Of a DNA stretch of 64,000 bases, positions 51,821 through 61,046 are shown piece by piece. This DNA comes from Pseudomonas sp. BN411 (GTDB lineage: Bacteria > Pseudomonadota > Gammaproteobacteria > Pseudomonadales > Pseudomonadaceae). Numbering within the stretch: position 1 is the first letter of the stretch; each line of letters starts with the position of its first letter. The stretch spans positions 62,001-126,000 of the forward strand of contig NZ_SSOM01000073.1 of NCBI RefSeq assembly GCF_029871235.1, given 5' to 3'. The position numbers were made by a program, and so were the translations under genes. Below the pieces are notes generated by a model. The model made no database searches and had not been told where the DNA came from. It saw nothing but the letters and a program-made list of their open reading frames with translations.

Positions 51821-52969
51821 ATGAGTGCACCCGTGGTGATAGTCGGCACCGGCCTGGCCGGTTACAACCTGGCCAAGGAGTTTCGCAAGCTGGACAGCGA
51901 AACCCCGCTGTTGCTGATCAGCGCCGACGACGGTCGCTCCTACTCCAAGCCCATGCTGTCCACCGGTTTCGGCAAGAACAAGGACGCCGATGGTCTGGCC
52001 ATGGCCGAGGCTGGCGCCATGGCCGAGCAGCTCAAGGCGGAAGTCCGTACCCATACCCGCATTACCGGCATCGATCCGGCTCACAAGCGCCTGTGGATAG
52101 GCGAAGAGGCTGTGGCCTATCGCGACCTGGTGCTGGCCTGGGGTGCGGACACCATCCGCGTGCCGGTGGAAGGCGATGCCCAGGACGCGATCTTCCCGAT
52201 CAACGACCTGGAAGACTATGCACGCTTCCGCTCCGCCTCCGCCGGCAAGCGCCGGGTGCTGATCCTCGGCGCCGGCCTTATCGGCTGCGAATTCGCCAAC
52301 GACCTCAGCCTGGGCGGCCTGGAAGTGGAGTTGGTGGCGCCTTGTGAGCAAGTGATGCCGGGCCTGCTGCATTCGGCAGCCGCGGCCGCCGTGCAGGCCG
52401 GGCTGGAAAGCCTGGGTGCGCGCTTCCACCTGGGGCCGGTGCTGGCGCGCCTGGACCGTGGCGAGAACGGCCTTGATGCGCTGCTCTCCGACGGTACCCG
52501 CATCTCCTGCGACCTGGTGGTGTCCGCCGTGGGCCTGCGCCCGCGTACCGACATGGCCGCTGCCGCGGGCCTGGCAGTGAACCGTGGCGTGGTGGTGGAC
52601 CGCGAGCTGCGCACTTCCCACGGCAACGTCTACGCCCTGGGCGATTGCGCCGAGGTCGATGGCCTCAACCTGCTTTACGTGATGCCGCTGATGGCCTGCG
52701 CCCGCGCCCTGGCGCAGACCCTGGCGGGCAATCCCACGGCGGTGGCCTACGGCGCGATGCCGGTGACGGTGAAGACGCCGGTGTGCCCGCTGGTGGTATC
52801 GCCACCGCCCCGTGGCGCGGAGGGCAGCTGGACGGTGGAAGGCTCTGGGGCGGACATCAAGGCGCTGTGCCGCGATGCCACGGGCCGCCTGCTCGGCTAT
52901 GCCCTGACCGGGGCTGCGGTGCAGGAAAAACTGGCCCTGAACCGCGAGCTGCCGCCGTTGCTGGCGTAA
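51821..52969 (+). CDS. rubredoxin--NAD(+) reductase
   Basis: 382 aa flavoprotein that passes electrons from NADH to rubredoxin. FAD-binding N-terminus [23 protein letters not shown]-binding [20 protein letters not shown], and the second FAD motif [20 protein letters not shown]. Matches PA5349 (RubB) in size and place. CAGGAGTGAGCA precedes the ATG. Follows both rubredoxin genes on the same strand. Confidence 0.95.
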   Translation: MSAPVVIVGTGLAGYNLAKEFRKLDSETPLLLISADDGRSYSKPMLSTGFGKNKDADGLAMAEAGAMAEQLKAEVRTHTRITGIDPAHKRLWIGEEAVAYRDLVLAWGADTIRVPVEGDAQDAIFPINDLEDYARFRSASAGKRRVLILGAGLIGCEFANDLSLGGLEVELVAPCEQVMPGLLHSAAAAAVQAGLESLGARFHLGPVLARLDRGENGLDALLSDGTRISCDLVVSAVGLRPRTDMAAAAGLAVNRGVVVDRELRTSHGNVYALGDCAEVDGLNLLYVMPLMACARALAQTLAGNPTAVAYGAMPVTVKTPVCPLVVSPPPRGAEGSWTVEGSGADIKALCRDATGRLLGYALTGAAVQEKLALNRELPPLLA

Positions 52970-53157
52970 ATGTCAGCCCTTCTGTCGGAATAATCGTTCT
53001 GTTCTTTCGGAATTCCCGCCGAGGACACTGGCGGAGTGCCAATCGGCGTGCCATCCTCCCCGTGGTCTGCCGCAGCGCAGAGCCGTTGCGGCGCCTTGGG
53101 CGCTGTTCTGGAAGGACAGCACGGACACAAAAACAACAAACCGTCAAAGAGGCATCT

Positions 53158-53430
53158 ATGCGTAAACCGGAACTCGCCGCCGCTATCGCTGAAAAGGCTG
53201 ATCTCACCAAGGATCAGGCCAATCGCGTACTCAATGCGGTGCTCGAAGAAATCACCAACGCGCTGAACCGCAAGGACAGCGTAACGCTGGTGGGCTTCGG
53301 CACCTTCCTGCAACGTCATCGTGGTGCCCGCACTGGCAAGAACCCGCAGACGGGTCAGCCGGTCAAGATCAAGGCCAGCAATACTGTCGCCTTCAAACCG
53401 GGCAAATCGCTGAAAGAAGCTGTGAACTAA
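53158..53430 (+). CDS. hupB: HU-family DNA-binding protein
   Basis: 90 aa. The HU/IHF signature is GFGTFLQRHRGARTGKNPQT, with the beta-arm tip proline-containing GQPVKIKASNTVAFKPGKSL after it. A nucleoid protein that bends DNA. Pseudomonas has several HU genes; this one corresponds to the copy near recG. AGAGGCATCT precedes the ATG. An imperfect hairpin follows (53438-53466). Confidence 0.95.
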   Translation: MRKPELAAAIAEKADLTKDQANRVLNAVLEEITNALNRKDSVTLVGFGTFLQRHRGARTGKNPQTGQPVKIKASNTVAFKPGKSLKEAVN

Positions 53431-53437
53431 GCTTCTT

Positions 53438-53466
53438 CTGCCCGGGACCGGGGAGGTTCCGGGCAG
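53438..53466 (+). terminator. hairpin downstream of hupB
   Basis: TGCCCGGGACC pairs imperfectly with GGTTCCGGGCA eight bases after the stop codon. Stable stem without a T tract; a weak terminator or stabiliser. Confidence 0.5.
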
Positions 53467-53566
53467 TTCACCCGCACCCTCGCAATACCCTCCTTTGGCT
53501 GGCTGTAGTCCTGCCGGCAAACCGCTACAATGCGCCGCTTTCTCAATCCTTCGAGGCCGTGCGCGC

Positions 53567-53959
53567 ATGAAATTCCGCTTTCTTCTCTGGATGCTGGGTC
53601 GCCTGATGGCCAAGGCCAGCCGTGACAATGCCGAGTTCCAGCAGCAGCTGGCGGGCAAGGACCTGGTGTTCCAGCTGCACACTCTGGACGGCAAGATCGC
53701 TCGTCACTTCATCGTCAAAGACCTGCGCGTCGTCAGCAAACGTGGTGTCGCCAGCGCGCCTGCCTTTGCCATCGGCTTCAAGGACGGCGCCTACGGTTTC
53801 GCCACCATGAGCGCGAAGAACAAACAGCTCGCCTTCATGCAGGGCATCCAGAACAAGGACATCCAGATCCAGGGCAATCCGGCGCTGGTGATCTGGTTCC
53901 AGGGCCTGACCAAGCACCTGGTGCCGAAGAAAAAGGCCGTCGAGAAGAAAGCCGCCTGA
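53567..53959 (+). CDS. SCP2-like (sterol carrier fold) protein
   Basis: 130 aa. After a short N-terminal helix (MKFRFLLWMLGRLMAKASRD), the pattern LVFQLHTLDGKIARHFIVKD, APAFAIGFKDGAYGFATMSA and DIQIQGNPALVIWFQGLTKH is that of SCP2-type lipid-binding domains, the fold also used by UbiJ. The tail is lysine-rich. Likely binds a hydrophobic ligand; role unknown. Located between hupB and a bidirectional terminator. Confidence 0.75.
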   Translation: MKFRFLLWMLGRLMAKASRDNAEFQQQLAGKDLVFQLHTLDGKIARHFIVKDLRVVSKRGVASAPAFAIGFKDGAYGFATMSAKNKQLAFMQGIQNKDIQIQGNPALVIWFQGLTKHLVPKKKAVEKKAA

Positions 53960-54030
53960 CCTTGTTTCCCCGGTAGCAGGATGAAGCCGATTCGGTAGGG
54001 TGCAGGCCCGCAGCGTGCGGAAAGGGGATG

Positions 54031-54060
54031 AAAAAAGGGGCGCCAGTGGCGCCCCTTTTT
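54031..54060. terminator. bidirectional intrinsic terminator
   Basis: AAAAAAGGGGCGCC / GGCGCCCCTTTTT with a 3-base loop. Serves the SCP2-like gene on the plus strand and the HDOD gene on the minus strand, 13 bases from the latter's stop codon. Confidence 0.92.
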
Positions 54061-54073
54061 CATGCCGGCAGGA

Positions 54074-55480
54074 TCAATGCGGCGCGTTGAACTGCGAAGC
54101 CAGCTCGCGCAGCGCGGCTTCTGCCTGCAGCACCTTGTTCACAGCGTCATCCGCCTTCTCGCGGCTGATGCCCAGGGCTTCGAACAGGTCATCCGGAATC
54201 ACGGCTTCCGGGCCTGAGCCGATGCCCCGGTTGCGCAGCAGGCTGACCGCCAGGCACACCAGGTTGGGGTAGGCGGCGTTGTCGTACTGGTAGTCGGCAT
54301 CGTGCTGGAAGCGCAGGGCGGTGTAGAGCTCTTCCGGCATGTCCCAGAAACGCATCAGCCAGCTGCCGATCTGCTCGCGGGTAATGCCCAGCAGATGCTG
54401 CTCGATGTAGCTGTGGGAGAGGTGCGGGTTGACCTCCAGATGCCGGCAGATCAGCGAGAAATGCGGCGGGAAGACGTGGGCCAGCACCAGGTAGCCGAAG
54501 TTGTGCAGCAGGCCGGCGAGGTAGGTCAGGCCGGTTTCGGGGCGCTGGGCGCGGGGCATGGCGCGGGTCAGGCCTTCGATTACCGCAGCGGTGTAGATCG
54601 CCTGCTGCCAGTACGGCGTGGCCTGCTGCGGCTGGTCCTTGGGCAGGCTCAAGGATTTGCCCAGGGCCAGGCCAAGGGCAAGGTTGATCACCAGGTCGAA
54701 GCCGAGCACGCGCACGATGGCATCTTCCACCGAGCGGATCTTGCCGGGGGCTGCGTAATAGGGCGAAGCCGCCCAGCTGACCACCTGGGCGGCCAGGGCC
54801 GGGTCGGTTTCCACCACGCCGGTGATGTCTTCCACGGTGGCGTTTGGGTCGACCCTGAGCTTGATGATCTTCTGCGCGGATTCGGCCAGCGGCGGAATCT
54901 CGATGGTTTCTTCCAGGCGCTGCTGGATACGGCGCGCGGTGAAGGCCTGGACGGCCTGGGTGATCTCGGCACGGTCGTCGGCCGGGCGGTCGAGGTTCGG
55001 GCGGATGCTCGCCAGGGGTTCGCCGAAGCGTGCGGCGCTGGCCTTGCCGAGCAGGCTGCGATAGTCCTCGCTGGCCAGCTCCAGCAGTACACCGGGTTGG
55101 CCGGACTCGACCAGCAGGCGCGGCTCCTGCAGCAGACGCTCGTCGTACAGGCACGGCGAGCTGGTCAGCGGCGGCAGGCCCGGCAGGGTGCCCAGCTGGT
55201 GCTTGCCGAGCATGCGCTCAAGGCGCTCGGGCTTGACCGCTACCAGTTTGCGGCCGGTGAGTTCGGCGAGACGGTTGAGGTCGAGCAGCTGGCTACGCGG
55301 GAAGAGCACCAGAAGGGCGCCGACGGCGTCTTCCAGCAGCACCGACTGGACCCGCTGCGCAGCAGACAGACCCGGATGCTCCAGACGAACCTGGAAGGCC
55401 AGTCCGAGCTTTTCCAGCAGCTGCACTATCACTTCGGGCGGTTGTGGCGAGGAATCCGGGGCGAGGGCGACTTCTGTCAT
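54074..55480 (-). CDS. YbaK-like plus HDOD domain fusion protein (PA5346-like)
   Basis: 468 aa. Residues 15-155 look like a YbaK/ProX-type aminoacyl-tRNA editing fold (VIVQLLEKLGLAFQVRLEHP, LLEDAVGALLVLFPRSQLLD). Residues 190-420 form an HDOD signalling domain: IEIPPLAESAQKIIKLRVDP, YLAGLLHNFGYLVLAHVFPP and HLLGITREQIGSWLMRFWDM. HDOD proteins are HD-like domains that usually lack phosphohydrolase residues and work in regulation. What the editing-like domain adds is unknown. The ATG at 55480 was chosen from the N-terminal pattern. Confidence 0.82.
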   Translation of the reverse strand: MTEVALAPDSSPQPPEVIVQLLEKLGLAFQVRLEHPGLSAAQRVQSVLLEDAVGALLVLFPRSQLLDLNRLAELTGRKLVAVKPERLERMLGKHQLGTLPGLPPLTSSPCLYDERLLQEPRLLVESGQPGVLLELASEDYRSLLGKASAARFGEPLASIRPNLDRPADDRAEITQAVQAFTARRIQQRLEETIEIPPLAESAQKIIKLRVDPNATVEDITGVVETDPALAAQVVSWAASPYYAAPGKIRSVEDAIVRVLGFDLVINLALGLALGKSLSLPKDQPQQATPYWQQAIYTAAVIEGLTRAMPRAQRPETGLTYLAGLLHNFGYLVLAHVFPPHFSLICRHLEVNPHLSHSYIEQHLLGITREQIGSWLMRFWDMPEELYTALRFQHDADYQYDNAAYPNLVCLAVSLLRNRGIGSGPEAVIPDDLFEALGISREKADDAVNKVLQAEAALRELASQFNAPH

Positions 55481-55571
55481 GGCAGCATCCAGCTTTGAAT
55501 TTTTCTGCCCGGAGTATAACGAGCAGCTAGGAAGTGGTCGGGGCGAGGCGACGGTTGAGCTGTGAACTGCA

Positions 55572-57647
55572 TCACACTTGGCCGTACTGTTGGCCGTGGC
55601 GCAGCCAGCGCTCCAATAGTGGACTGACATGCTGAGGCCAATGGGCCAGTAGCGCCTGGGCCGCGTCGCGCACGGCCGGCAGCAGATCGGCATCGCGCAT
55701 CAGGTCGGCCACCTTGAATTGCAGCAGGCCGGTCTGGCGGGTGCCGAGCATTTCGCCGGGACCGCGCAGTTCCAGGTCCTTCTCGGCGATGACGAAGCCG
55801 TCGCAGGTTTCACGCATGATCGCCAGGCGTTCACGACCGAGTTGCGAAAGCGGGGCGTGATAAAGCAGCACGCAGTGGCTGGCGGCGCTGCCCCGGCCGA
55901 CGCGTCCGCGCAATTGGTGCAACTGGGCAAGGCCAAGGCGCTCGGGGTTCTCGATGATCATCAGGCTGGCGTTGGGCACGTCCACGCCCACCTCGATCAC
56001 GGTGGTGGCCACCAGCAATTGCAGGGCGCCGGCTTTGAACTCGGCCATCACCTCGGCCTTCTCGGCGGGTTTCATGCGCCCGTGGATCAAGCCCACGCGC
56101 AGTTCGCCCAACGCAGAGGAAAGCTCTTCGAAGGTGGTTTCCGCCGCCTGGCAGGTCAGCTCTTCGGATTCTTCGATCAGGGTGCAGACCCAGTAGGCCT
56201 GGCGACCTTCGTGGCACGCGGCGCGGACCCGCTCGATCACTTCGATGCGGCGGCTGTCGGCCACCAGAACAGTATTCACCGGGGTACGACCGGGGGGCAG
56301 CTCGTCGAGGATGGAGGTATCCAGATCGGCATAGGCGCTCATGGCCAGGGTCCGCGGAATGGGCGTGGCGGTCATTATCAGTTGGTGCGGGCAGAGGCGG
56401 CCGTCCACGCCTTTCTGACGCAGGGCCAGGCGCTGCTGGACGCCAAAACGGTGCTGCTCGTCGATGATCACCAGGGCCAGACGCTTGAACTTCACCTCGT
56501 CCTGGAACAGAGCGTGGGTGCCGACCACCATGGGCGTGCCGCCGGCGATCTGCTCCAGGGCGGCGGCACGGGCCTTGCCCTTGAGTTTGCCGGCGAGCCA
56601 GGCGACCTCGATGCCCAGCGGCTGCAACCACTTGCTGAAGTTCAGGAAGTGCTGCTCGGCGAGGATCTCGGTGGGGGCCATCAGCGCCACCTGGTAGCCG
56701 GCTTCCAGGGCCTGCAAGGCGGCAAGGGCGGCGACCACTGTCTTGCCGGCGCCGACGTCGCCCTGCACCAGGCGCAGCATGGGTTCCTGCTGTGCCAGGT
56801 CATAGGCGATTTCCGCGCCGACCCGCTGCTGGGCGCCGGTGGGCTGGAAGCCGAGGTTGGCCAGGTACTGCTTCGGCAGTTTGCGCGCGGGCGGTAGCTG
56901 CGGCGCGTGCTGGGCCCGGAGGCTTTCACGCAGGCGCTGCAGGGACAGCTGGTGGGTGAGCAGTTCCTCGAAGGCCAGGCGCTGCTGGGCCCAGTGCTGG
57001 CCTTCGGCGAGCTCCTCCAGGTCAGCGTCCGGCGGCGGCCGGTGCAGGTAACGGATCGCTTCGTCCAGCGAGCCCAGGTGGTAGTCGCGCGCCAGTTCCC
57101 TGGGCAGCCAATCGGGCAGGCTCTGGGGGCCGAGGCGGGCCAGTGCGAGCTGGCTGAGGCTACGCAGGCGCTGCTGGGTGAGGCCTTCGGTGGTGGGGTA
57201 GATCGGTGTCAGGGTCTGTTCCACCGGTGGCGGTTCATCGCCACTGAGGGAGCGGTATTCCGGGTGGTAGATCTCCAGGCCGGTGGCGCCGGGGCGGACT
57301 TCGCCGTAGCAGCGCAACTGGGTGCCGCGCTTGACGCCTTCCTTCTGCGCCTGGCTGAAGTGGAAGAAGCGCAAGGACAGGGTGCCGGTGCCGTCCTGCA
57401 GCCGCACGAGCAGGCTGCGGCGGCGGCCCATGACGACATCGGCGCCGGCGACGATGCCTTCCACCACCGCGTCCTGACCGGGGCGCAGCTCACCAATGGG
57501 GGTGATGCGGGTGCGGTCCTGATAGCGGGTGGGCAGGTGGAAGAGGATGTCCTGCAGGTTCTCCAGGCCCACCTTGGCGAGCTTTTCCGCCAGCGCGGCG
57601 CCCACGCCCTTGAGCACGGTGACCGGGACTTGCGACAGCTCGGTCAT
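55572..57647 (-). CDS. recG: ATP-dependent DNA helicase RecG
   Basis: 691 aa. An N-terminal wedge (OB) domain (LPTRYQDRTRITPIGELRPG), then SF2 helicase motifs: I as QGDVGAGKTVVAALAAL, II as VIIDEQHRFG, III as LIMTATPIPRTLAM, and VI as QLRGRVGRGSAASHC. Reverses stalled forks and moves Holliday junctions. Overlaps the oxyR stop by 4 bp (ATGA), so both are probably translated from one message, as in other pseudomonads. Confidence 0.97.
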   Translation of the reverse strand: MTELSQVPVTVLKGVGAALAEKLAKVGLENLQDILFHLPTRYQDRTRITPIGELRPGQDAVVEGIVAGADVVMGRRRSLLVRLQDGTGTLSLRFFHFSQAQKEGVKRGTQLRCYGEVRPGATGLEIYHPEYRSLSGDEPPPVEQTLTPIYPTTEGLTQQRLRSLSQLALARLGPQSLPDWLPRELARDYHLGSLDEAIRYLHRPPPDADLEELAEGQHWAQQRLAFEELLTHQLSLQRLRESLRAQHAPQLPPARKLPKQYLANLGFQPTGAQQRVGAEIAYDLAQQEPMLRLVQGDVGAGKTVVAALAALQALEAGYQVALMAPTEILAEQHFLNFSKWLQPLGIEVAWLAGKLKGKARAAALEQIAGGTPMVVGTHALFQDEVKFKRLALVIIDEQHRFGVQQRLALRQKGVDGRLCPHQLIMTATPIPRTLAMSAYADLDTSILDELPPGRTPVNTVLVADSRRIEVIERVRAACHEGRQAYWVCTLIEESEELTCQAAETTFEELSSALGELRVGLIHGRMKPAEKAEVMAEFKAGALQLLVATTVIEVGVDVPNASLMIIENPERLGLAQLHQLRGRVGRGSAASHCVLLYHAPLSQLGRERLAIMRETCDGFVIAEKDLELRGPGEMLGTRQTGLLQFKVADLMRDADLLPAVRDAAQALLAHWPQHVSPLLERWLRHGQQYGQV

Positions 57648-58582
57648 GCCGGCTGTGGTTCGCCCTGGGTTTCCGGGTGGGCCACGGAGCAGAGGCGGAT
57701 GGAGTCCGCCAGTACTTCGATGGCGCGCGGGCGCGGGAAGCTGGCGCGCCAGGCGATGGCCACGGTGCGGAAGGGCACCGGCGGCGTCAGCGGGCGGATC
57801 TCGATCACGCCGGGAGCGTAGTGATGGCTGTCCACCGCGGAGAACGGCAGGATCGAAACGCCGAGGCCCGAGGCGACCATGTGGCGGATGGTTTCCAGGG
57901 AGCTGGATTCCACCGTAGTGTGTTTGGCGCTGTCTTCACCGCCCTTGCGCAGGCTCGGGCAGGCTTCCAGCACCTGGTCGCGGAAGCAGTGACCCTCGCC
58001 CAGCAGCAGCAGGCTCTTGTCGTTGAGCATCTCGCTGTCGATGGACTCGCGGGCGGTCCAGGGGTGGCCGAACGGCAGCAACACGTAGAAGGGTTCGTCG
58101 TAGAGCGGCTTGGTCAGCACGTCGGCTTCGGCAAAGGGCAGGGCGATGATGATCGCGTCCAGCTCGCCGGTGCGCAGCTTGTCGCGCAGGACGTGGGTGA
58201 AGTTCTCTTCGATGTACAGCGGCATCTGCGGGGCGACCCGGTGCAGCTGCGGAATCAGGTGCGGGAAGAGGTAGGGGCCGACGGTGTAGATGGCGCCCAC
58301 CTTGAGCGGCGCGGCGAGCTGGTTCTTGCCGGCCTGGGCCATCTCGCGGATGCCTTGGGCCTGTTCCAGCACCTTCTGTGCCTGGGTGACGATGCCTTCA
58401 CCGACCGGAGTCAGGCGTACCGCGCTCTTGCTGCGTTCGAAGATGAGCACGCCGAGCTCGTCTTCCAGCTTCTTCACCCCGACCGACAGGGTCGGCTGGC
58501 TCACGTGGCAGCGTTCGGCGGCACGGCCGAAATGCTGTTCCTGGGCGAGGGTGACGATGTAGCGCAGTTCGGTGAGGGTCAT
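57644..58582 (-). CDS. oxyR: hydrogen-peroxide-sensing regulator OxyR
   Basis: 312 aa LysR-family protein. The N-terminal helix-turn-helix is LRYIVTLAQEQHFGRAAERC with SQPTLSVGVKKLEDELGVLI. The two redox cysteines sit at Cys199 and Cys208 (GEGHCFRDQVLEACPS), the same numbers as in E. coli, with the intervening spacing intact. Forms a disulphide on contact with peroxide and switches on catalase and peroxidase genes. The start at 58582 gives the standard N-terminus; the ribosome site (TGGAAAAATGCT) is modest. Confidence 0.96.
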   Translation of the reverse strand: MTLTELRYIVTLAQEQHFGRAAERCHVSQPTLSVGVKKLEDELGVLIFERSKSAVRLTPVGEGIVTQAQKVLEQAQGIREMAQAGKNQLAAPLKVGAIYTVGPYLFPHLIPQLHRVAPQMPLYIEENFTHVLRDKLRTGELDAIIIALPFAEADVLTKPLYDEPFYVLLPFGHPWTARESIDSEMLNDKSLLLLGEGHCFRDQVLEACPSLRKGGEDSAKHTTVESSSLETIRHMVASGLGVSILPFSAVDSHHYAPGVIEIRPLTPPVPFRTVAIAWRASFPRPRAIEVLADSIRLCSVAHPETQGEPQPA

Positions 58583-58632
58583 AGCATTTTTCCATTGAGG
58601 TCCGGCAAGCATAGCGGCTGGAGTCAATGGAA

Positions 58633-58665
58633 CCAAGCGCCTGCGCGAGGTGCGCAGACGCTTGG
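58633..58665 (-). terminator. hairpin downstream of tonB
   Basis: CCAAGCG and CTGCGC pair with GCGCAG and CGCTTGG, an almost continuous 14-base stem, 4 bases past the tonB stop codon and before oxyR. Only two T follow, so termination may be partial. Confidence 0.55.
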
Positions 58666-58668
58666 AAA

Positions 58669-59403
58669 TCAGCGGCGGTCCAGCGAGTAGACGAAGGGCG
58701 CGACCACTTCGAGGGAGCCGTTGTTGAGCAGTTCCGGCGGGGGCGGCGGCAGCGGCTGGGCGCGGCGGATCATCTCCAGGGTGGCGCGATCCAGCGAGGC
58801 GCTGCCGGACTTGCCGACCAGGGAGTAGGAGATCACCTTGCCTTCGCCATCGACCACGAAGCGCAGGCGGTTGACCCCTTCGAAACCACGGCGGCGGGCG
58901 TCGTCCGGGTAACGCTTGTAGCGCGCCAGGTGCGCGAGCAGCTTGCTCTGCCAGGTCGGCTTGGCGTCCGACGGTGCACTTGAAGCGGCCTGCTGCTGGG
59001 CAGCGGGCTTGGTGTCGCTCGGAGCCGTGGTCGGCGCCGCGACGGCTTCCTTCACGCTCTCGGTTTCCTGCGGCTTCTCAGGCTTGGGTTCCGGCGGTTT
59101 CGGCTTCGGCGGCTTGGGCTTGGGTTTCGGCTTGGGCGCGATGGCGATCTTCGGCTTCGGCACTTCCACCAGCTTGGGCAGCGGTTCGGGTTCGGGCTCG
59201 ACCTGGGGCGGCGGCGGTGGCGCCGGCACGGGTGCGGGGGCCGGTAACGGCTCCAGCTCCACCATCATGGCCGCGGGCGGTAGCTCGATCGGCTCGGCGT
59301 GCGGGCGCCAGTAGAGCGCCCAGAGGCCGAGGCCGATGTGCAGGCCGAGCACGACCACCAGGCTGACGCCCCATTGCGACAGCTTGCTTTTGCCTTGGCT
59401 CAT
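58669..59403 (-). CDS. tonB: energy transducer TonB
   Basis: 244 aa. One N-terminal anchor (WGVSLVVVLGLHIGLGLWAL), a proline-rich periplasm-spanning linker with KPKPKPKPPKPKPPEPKPEK, and the C-terminal TonB domain (LLAHLARYKRYPDDARRRGF; NRLRFVVDGEGKVISYSLVG; RAQPLPPPPPELL). Couples the proton motive force from ExbBD to outer-membrane iron and haem receptors. Start codon overlaps the exbD stop by 4 bp. Arrangement as in P. putida next to oxyR. Confidence 0.94.
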   Translation of the reverse strand: MSQGKSKLSQWGVSLVVVLGLHIGLGLWALYWRPHAEPIELPPAAMMVELEPLPAPAPVPAPPPPPQVEPEPEPLPKLVEVPKPKIAIAPKPKPKPKPPKPKPPEPKPEKPQETESVKEAVAAPTTAPSDTKPAAQQQAASSAPSDAKPTWQSKLLAHLARYKRYPDDARRRGFEGVNRLRFVVDGEGKVISYSLVGKSGSASLDRATLEMIRRAQPLPPPPPELLNNGSLEVVAPFVYSLDRR

Positions 59404-59825
59404 TTAGTCCCGACCGTCTCGAGTCCTACCAGGCCGATCTTCAGGTAGCCGGCACCGCGCAGGGTGTCCATGACTTCCATCAGGCGACCGTACTCCACCA
59501 CCTTGTCGCCACGGACGAAGATGGTCTTTTCCTTGTCGGAGTTGGTCAGCTTGTCCAGCACGCCGCCCAGTTGCTCATCGGTGACCTGCTCGTTGTCCAG
59601 GTACAGGCTCTTGTCTTCCTTGATGCTCAGGTAGATCGGCTTGTCCGGCCTGGGCGCGGGCTTGGCGGTGGAGGCGGGGAGGTCGACCTTGATGTCGACC
59701 GTCGCCAGGGGTGCCGCGACCATGAAGATGATCAGCAGCACCAGCATCACGTCGATGAAGGGGGTGACGTTGATCTCGTGGGTTTCCTGGAGATCATCGC
59801 CACCATCGTTCAGATGGATTCCCAT
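59400..59825 (-). CDS. exbD: biopolymer transport protein ExbD
   Basis: 141 aa. One membrane helix carrying the proton-path aspartate: HEINVTPFIDVMLVLLIIFM, Asp25 in this numbering. The periplasmic part includes LDNEQVTDEQLGGVLDKL and FVRGDKVVEYGRLMEVMDTL. Partner of ExbB and TonB. Begins 3 bases after exbB and overlaps tonB, so the three form one operon. Confidence 0.96.
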   Translation of the reverse strand: MGIHLNDGGDDLQETHEINVTPFIDVMLVLLIIFMVAAPLATVDIKVDLPASTAKPAPRPDKPIYLSIKEDKSLYLDNEQVTDEQLGGVLDKLTNSDKEKTIFVRGDKVVEYGRLMEVMDTLRGAGYLKIGLVGLETVGTK

Positions 59826-59828
59826 GGA

Positions 59829-60833
59829 TCAGCCCACTTTTGCCATTTGCGGAGACTGGCCACGGTCGGCCGGCTGGTGGTCGAGGTCGCGGCTGACCAG
59901 CAGCAGGACCTGGGCGGAGGCGTCGGACACCTGTGCCTTGTAGCCAGCGATGGAGCGGGCGAAGACGTTGTAGATCACGACGGCCGGGATCGCCGCGACC
60001 AGGCCGAGGGCGGTGGCCAGCAGGGCTTCTGCGATACCGGGGGCGACTACGGCGAGGTTGGTGGTCTGGGATTTGGCGATGCCGATGAAGCTGTTCATGA
60101 TGCCCCAGACGGTACCGAACAGGCCGACGAAGGGCGCGGTGGAACCGATGGTGGCGAGCACGCCGGTGCCCTGGCTCATCTGGCGACCGCTGGCGGCGAC
60201 CAGGCGCTCGAGGCGGAAGCTGACGCGCTCCTTGATGCCTTCCTTCTCGCGGGTGTTGGTGGAGAGCTTCATCTCTTCCTGGGCGTCCTGCACCAGCAGG
60301 TGGGACACGCAGTTACCGTTGCTGACCTTCTCGCCGGCGTCGTTCAGGGTGCGGGCGGACTTCAGGGTGGCCAGTTCACGACGCAGGCGGCGCTTGGCGG
60401 AGGTCAGCTCGAAGCCCTTGGCGATCCACACGGTCCAGGTCAGGACGGAAGCGAGCGCCAGGCCGATCATCACGGCCTTCACCACGATGTCGGCGTTCTG
60501 GTACATGCCCCAGGGCGACAGGTCGTGGGCCAGCATCTGCTCGCCTTCTTGCTCGGCGGCCAGCGGGTCGGCCGGCAGGGCGTTCGGGTCCTGGGCGGCA
60601 GTTTCAGCTGCCGGAGCGGCACCGTTGGCCGGGGCGACGGCAGGCGCGTTGGCGGCGTCAGCGGCAGGTGCCGGTGCGGTGGCCTGGCTGGCGGCAGCCG
60701 GGACGGATTGCGCGGTCGGCTCCTCGGCGAAGGAAGCGTTGGGCGTCAGCATCAGGCTGATCAACAGGGCCGCGAGCAGGCGTGGCGGGCGGGAGGCGGT
60801 GTTGGGCTGTGCGTTTCGGGCGTTGGAATTCAT
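59829..60833 (-). CDS. exbB: biopolymer transport protein ExbB, long form
   Basis: 334 aa, about 90 more than E. coli ExbB. The extra N-terminus is a signal-like segment (LLAALLISLMLTPNASFA) followed by about 60 residues rich in Ala, Pro and Asn, then the three-helix MotA/ExbB core (DIVVKAVMIGLALASVLTWT; LATIGSTAPFVGLFGTVWGI; GIAEALLATALGLVAAIPAV). Long ExbB with such an extension is known in Pseudomonas. The start at MNSNARN is my best choice; an ATG at 60872 lacks a ribosome site. Confidence 0.93.
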   Translation of the reverse strand: MNSNARNAQPNTASRPPRLLAALLISLMLTPNASFAEEPTAQSVPAAASQATAPAPAADAANAPAVAPANGAAPAAETAAQDPNALPADPLAAEQEGEQMLAHDLSPWGMYQNADIVVKAVMIGLALASVLTWTVWIAKGFELTSAKRRLRRELATLKSARTLNDAGEKVSNGNCVSHLLVQDAQEEMKLSTNTREKEGIKERVSFRLERLVAASGRQMSQGTGVLATIGSTAPFVGLFGTVWGIMNSFIGIAKSQTTNLAVVAPGIAEALLATALGLVAAIPAVVIYNVFARSIAGYKAQVSDASAQVLLLVSRDLDHQPADRGQSPQMAKVG

Positions 60834-60911
60834 GCTGGCCGGACCTGAAGGAAAGGAGGCGGTTTCGTCCATCGGCGCGGGAGCGTCGGCCTGGACCGAA
60901 GGGTTGGCATT

Positions 60912-60930
60912 ATTGCAAGTAATTCTTGTT
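60912..60930 (-). promoter_or_regulatory. Fur-box-like site upstream of exbB
   Basis: ATTGCAAGTAATTCTTGTT (plus-strand reading) shares about 13 of 19 positions with a typical Pseudomonas Fur box and sits in an AT-rich patch 79 bases before exbB. Iron control of a TonB system is expected from known biology; the match itself is moderate. Confidence 0.5.
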
Positions 60931-61046
60931 TGTAAAAGTGACTTTATATCAATCGCACTGCAGCTCGGCGCTTCGCCCCCTTCGCGGTCCGATTTGGCGA
61001 TAGCCGGTAGTGCCCCTATCCTGAGGACTTTTTCGGAGCCTTCCCA

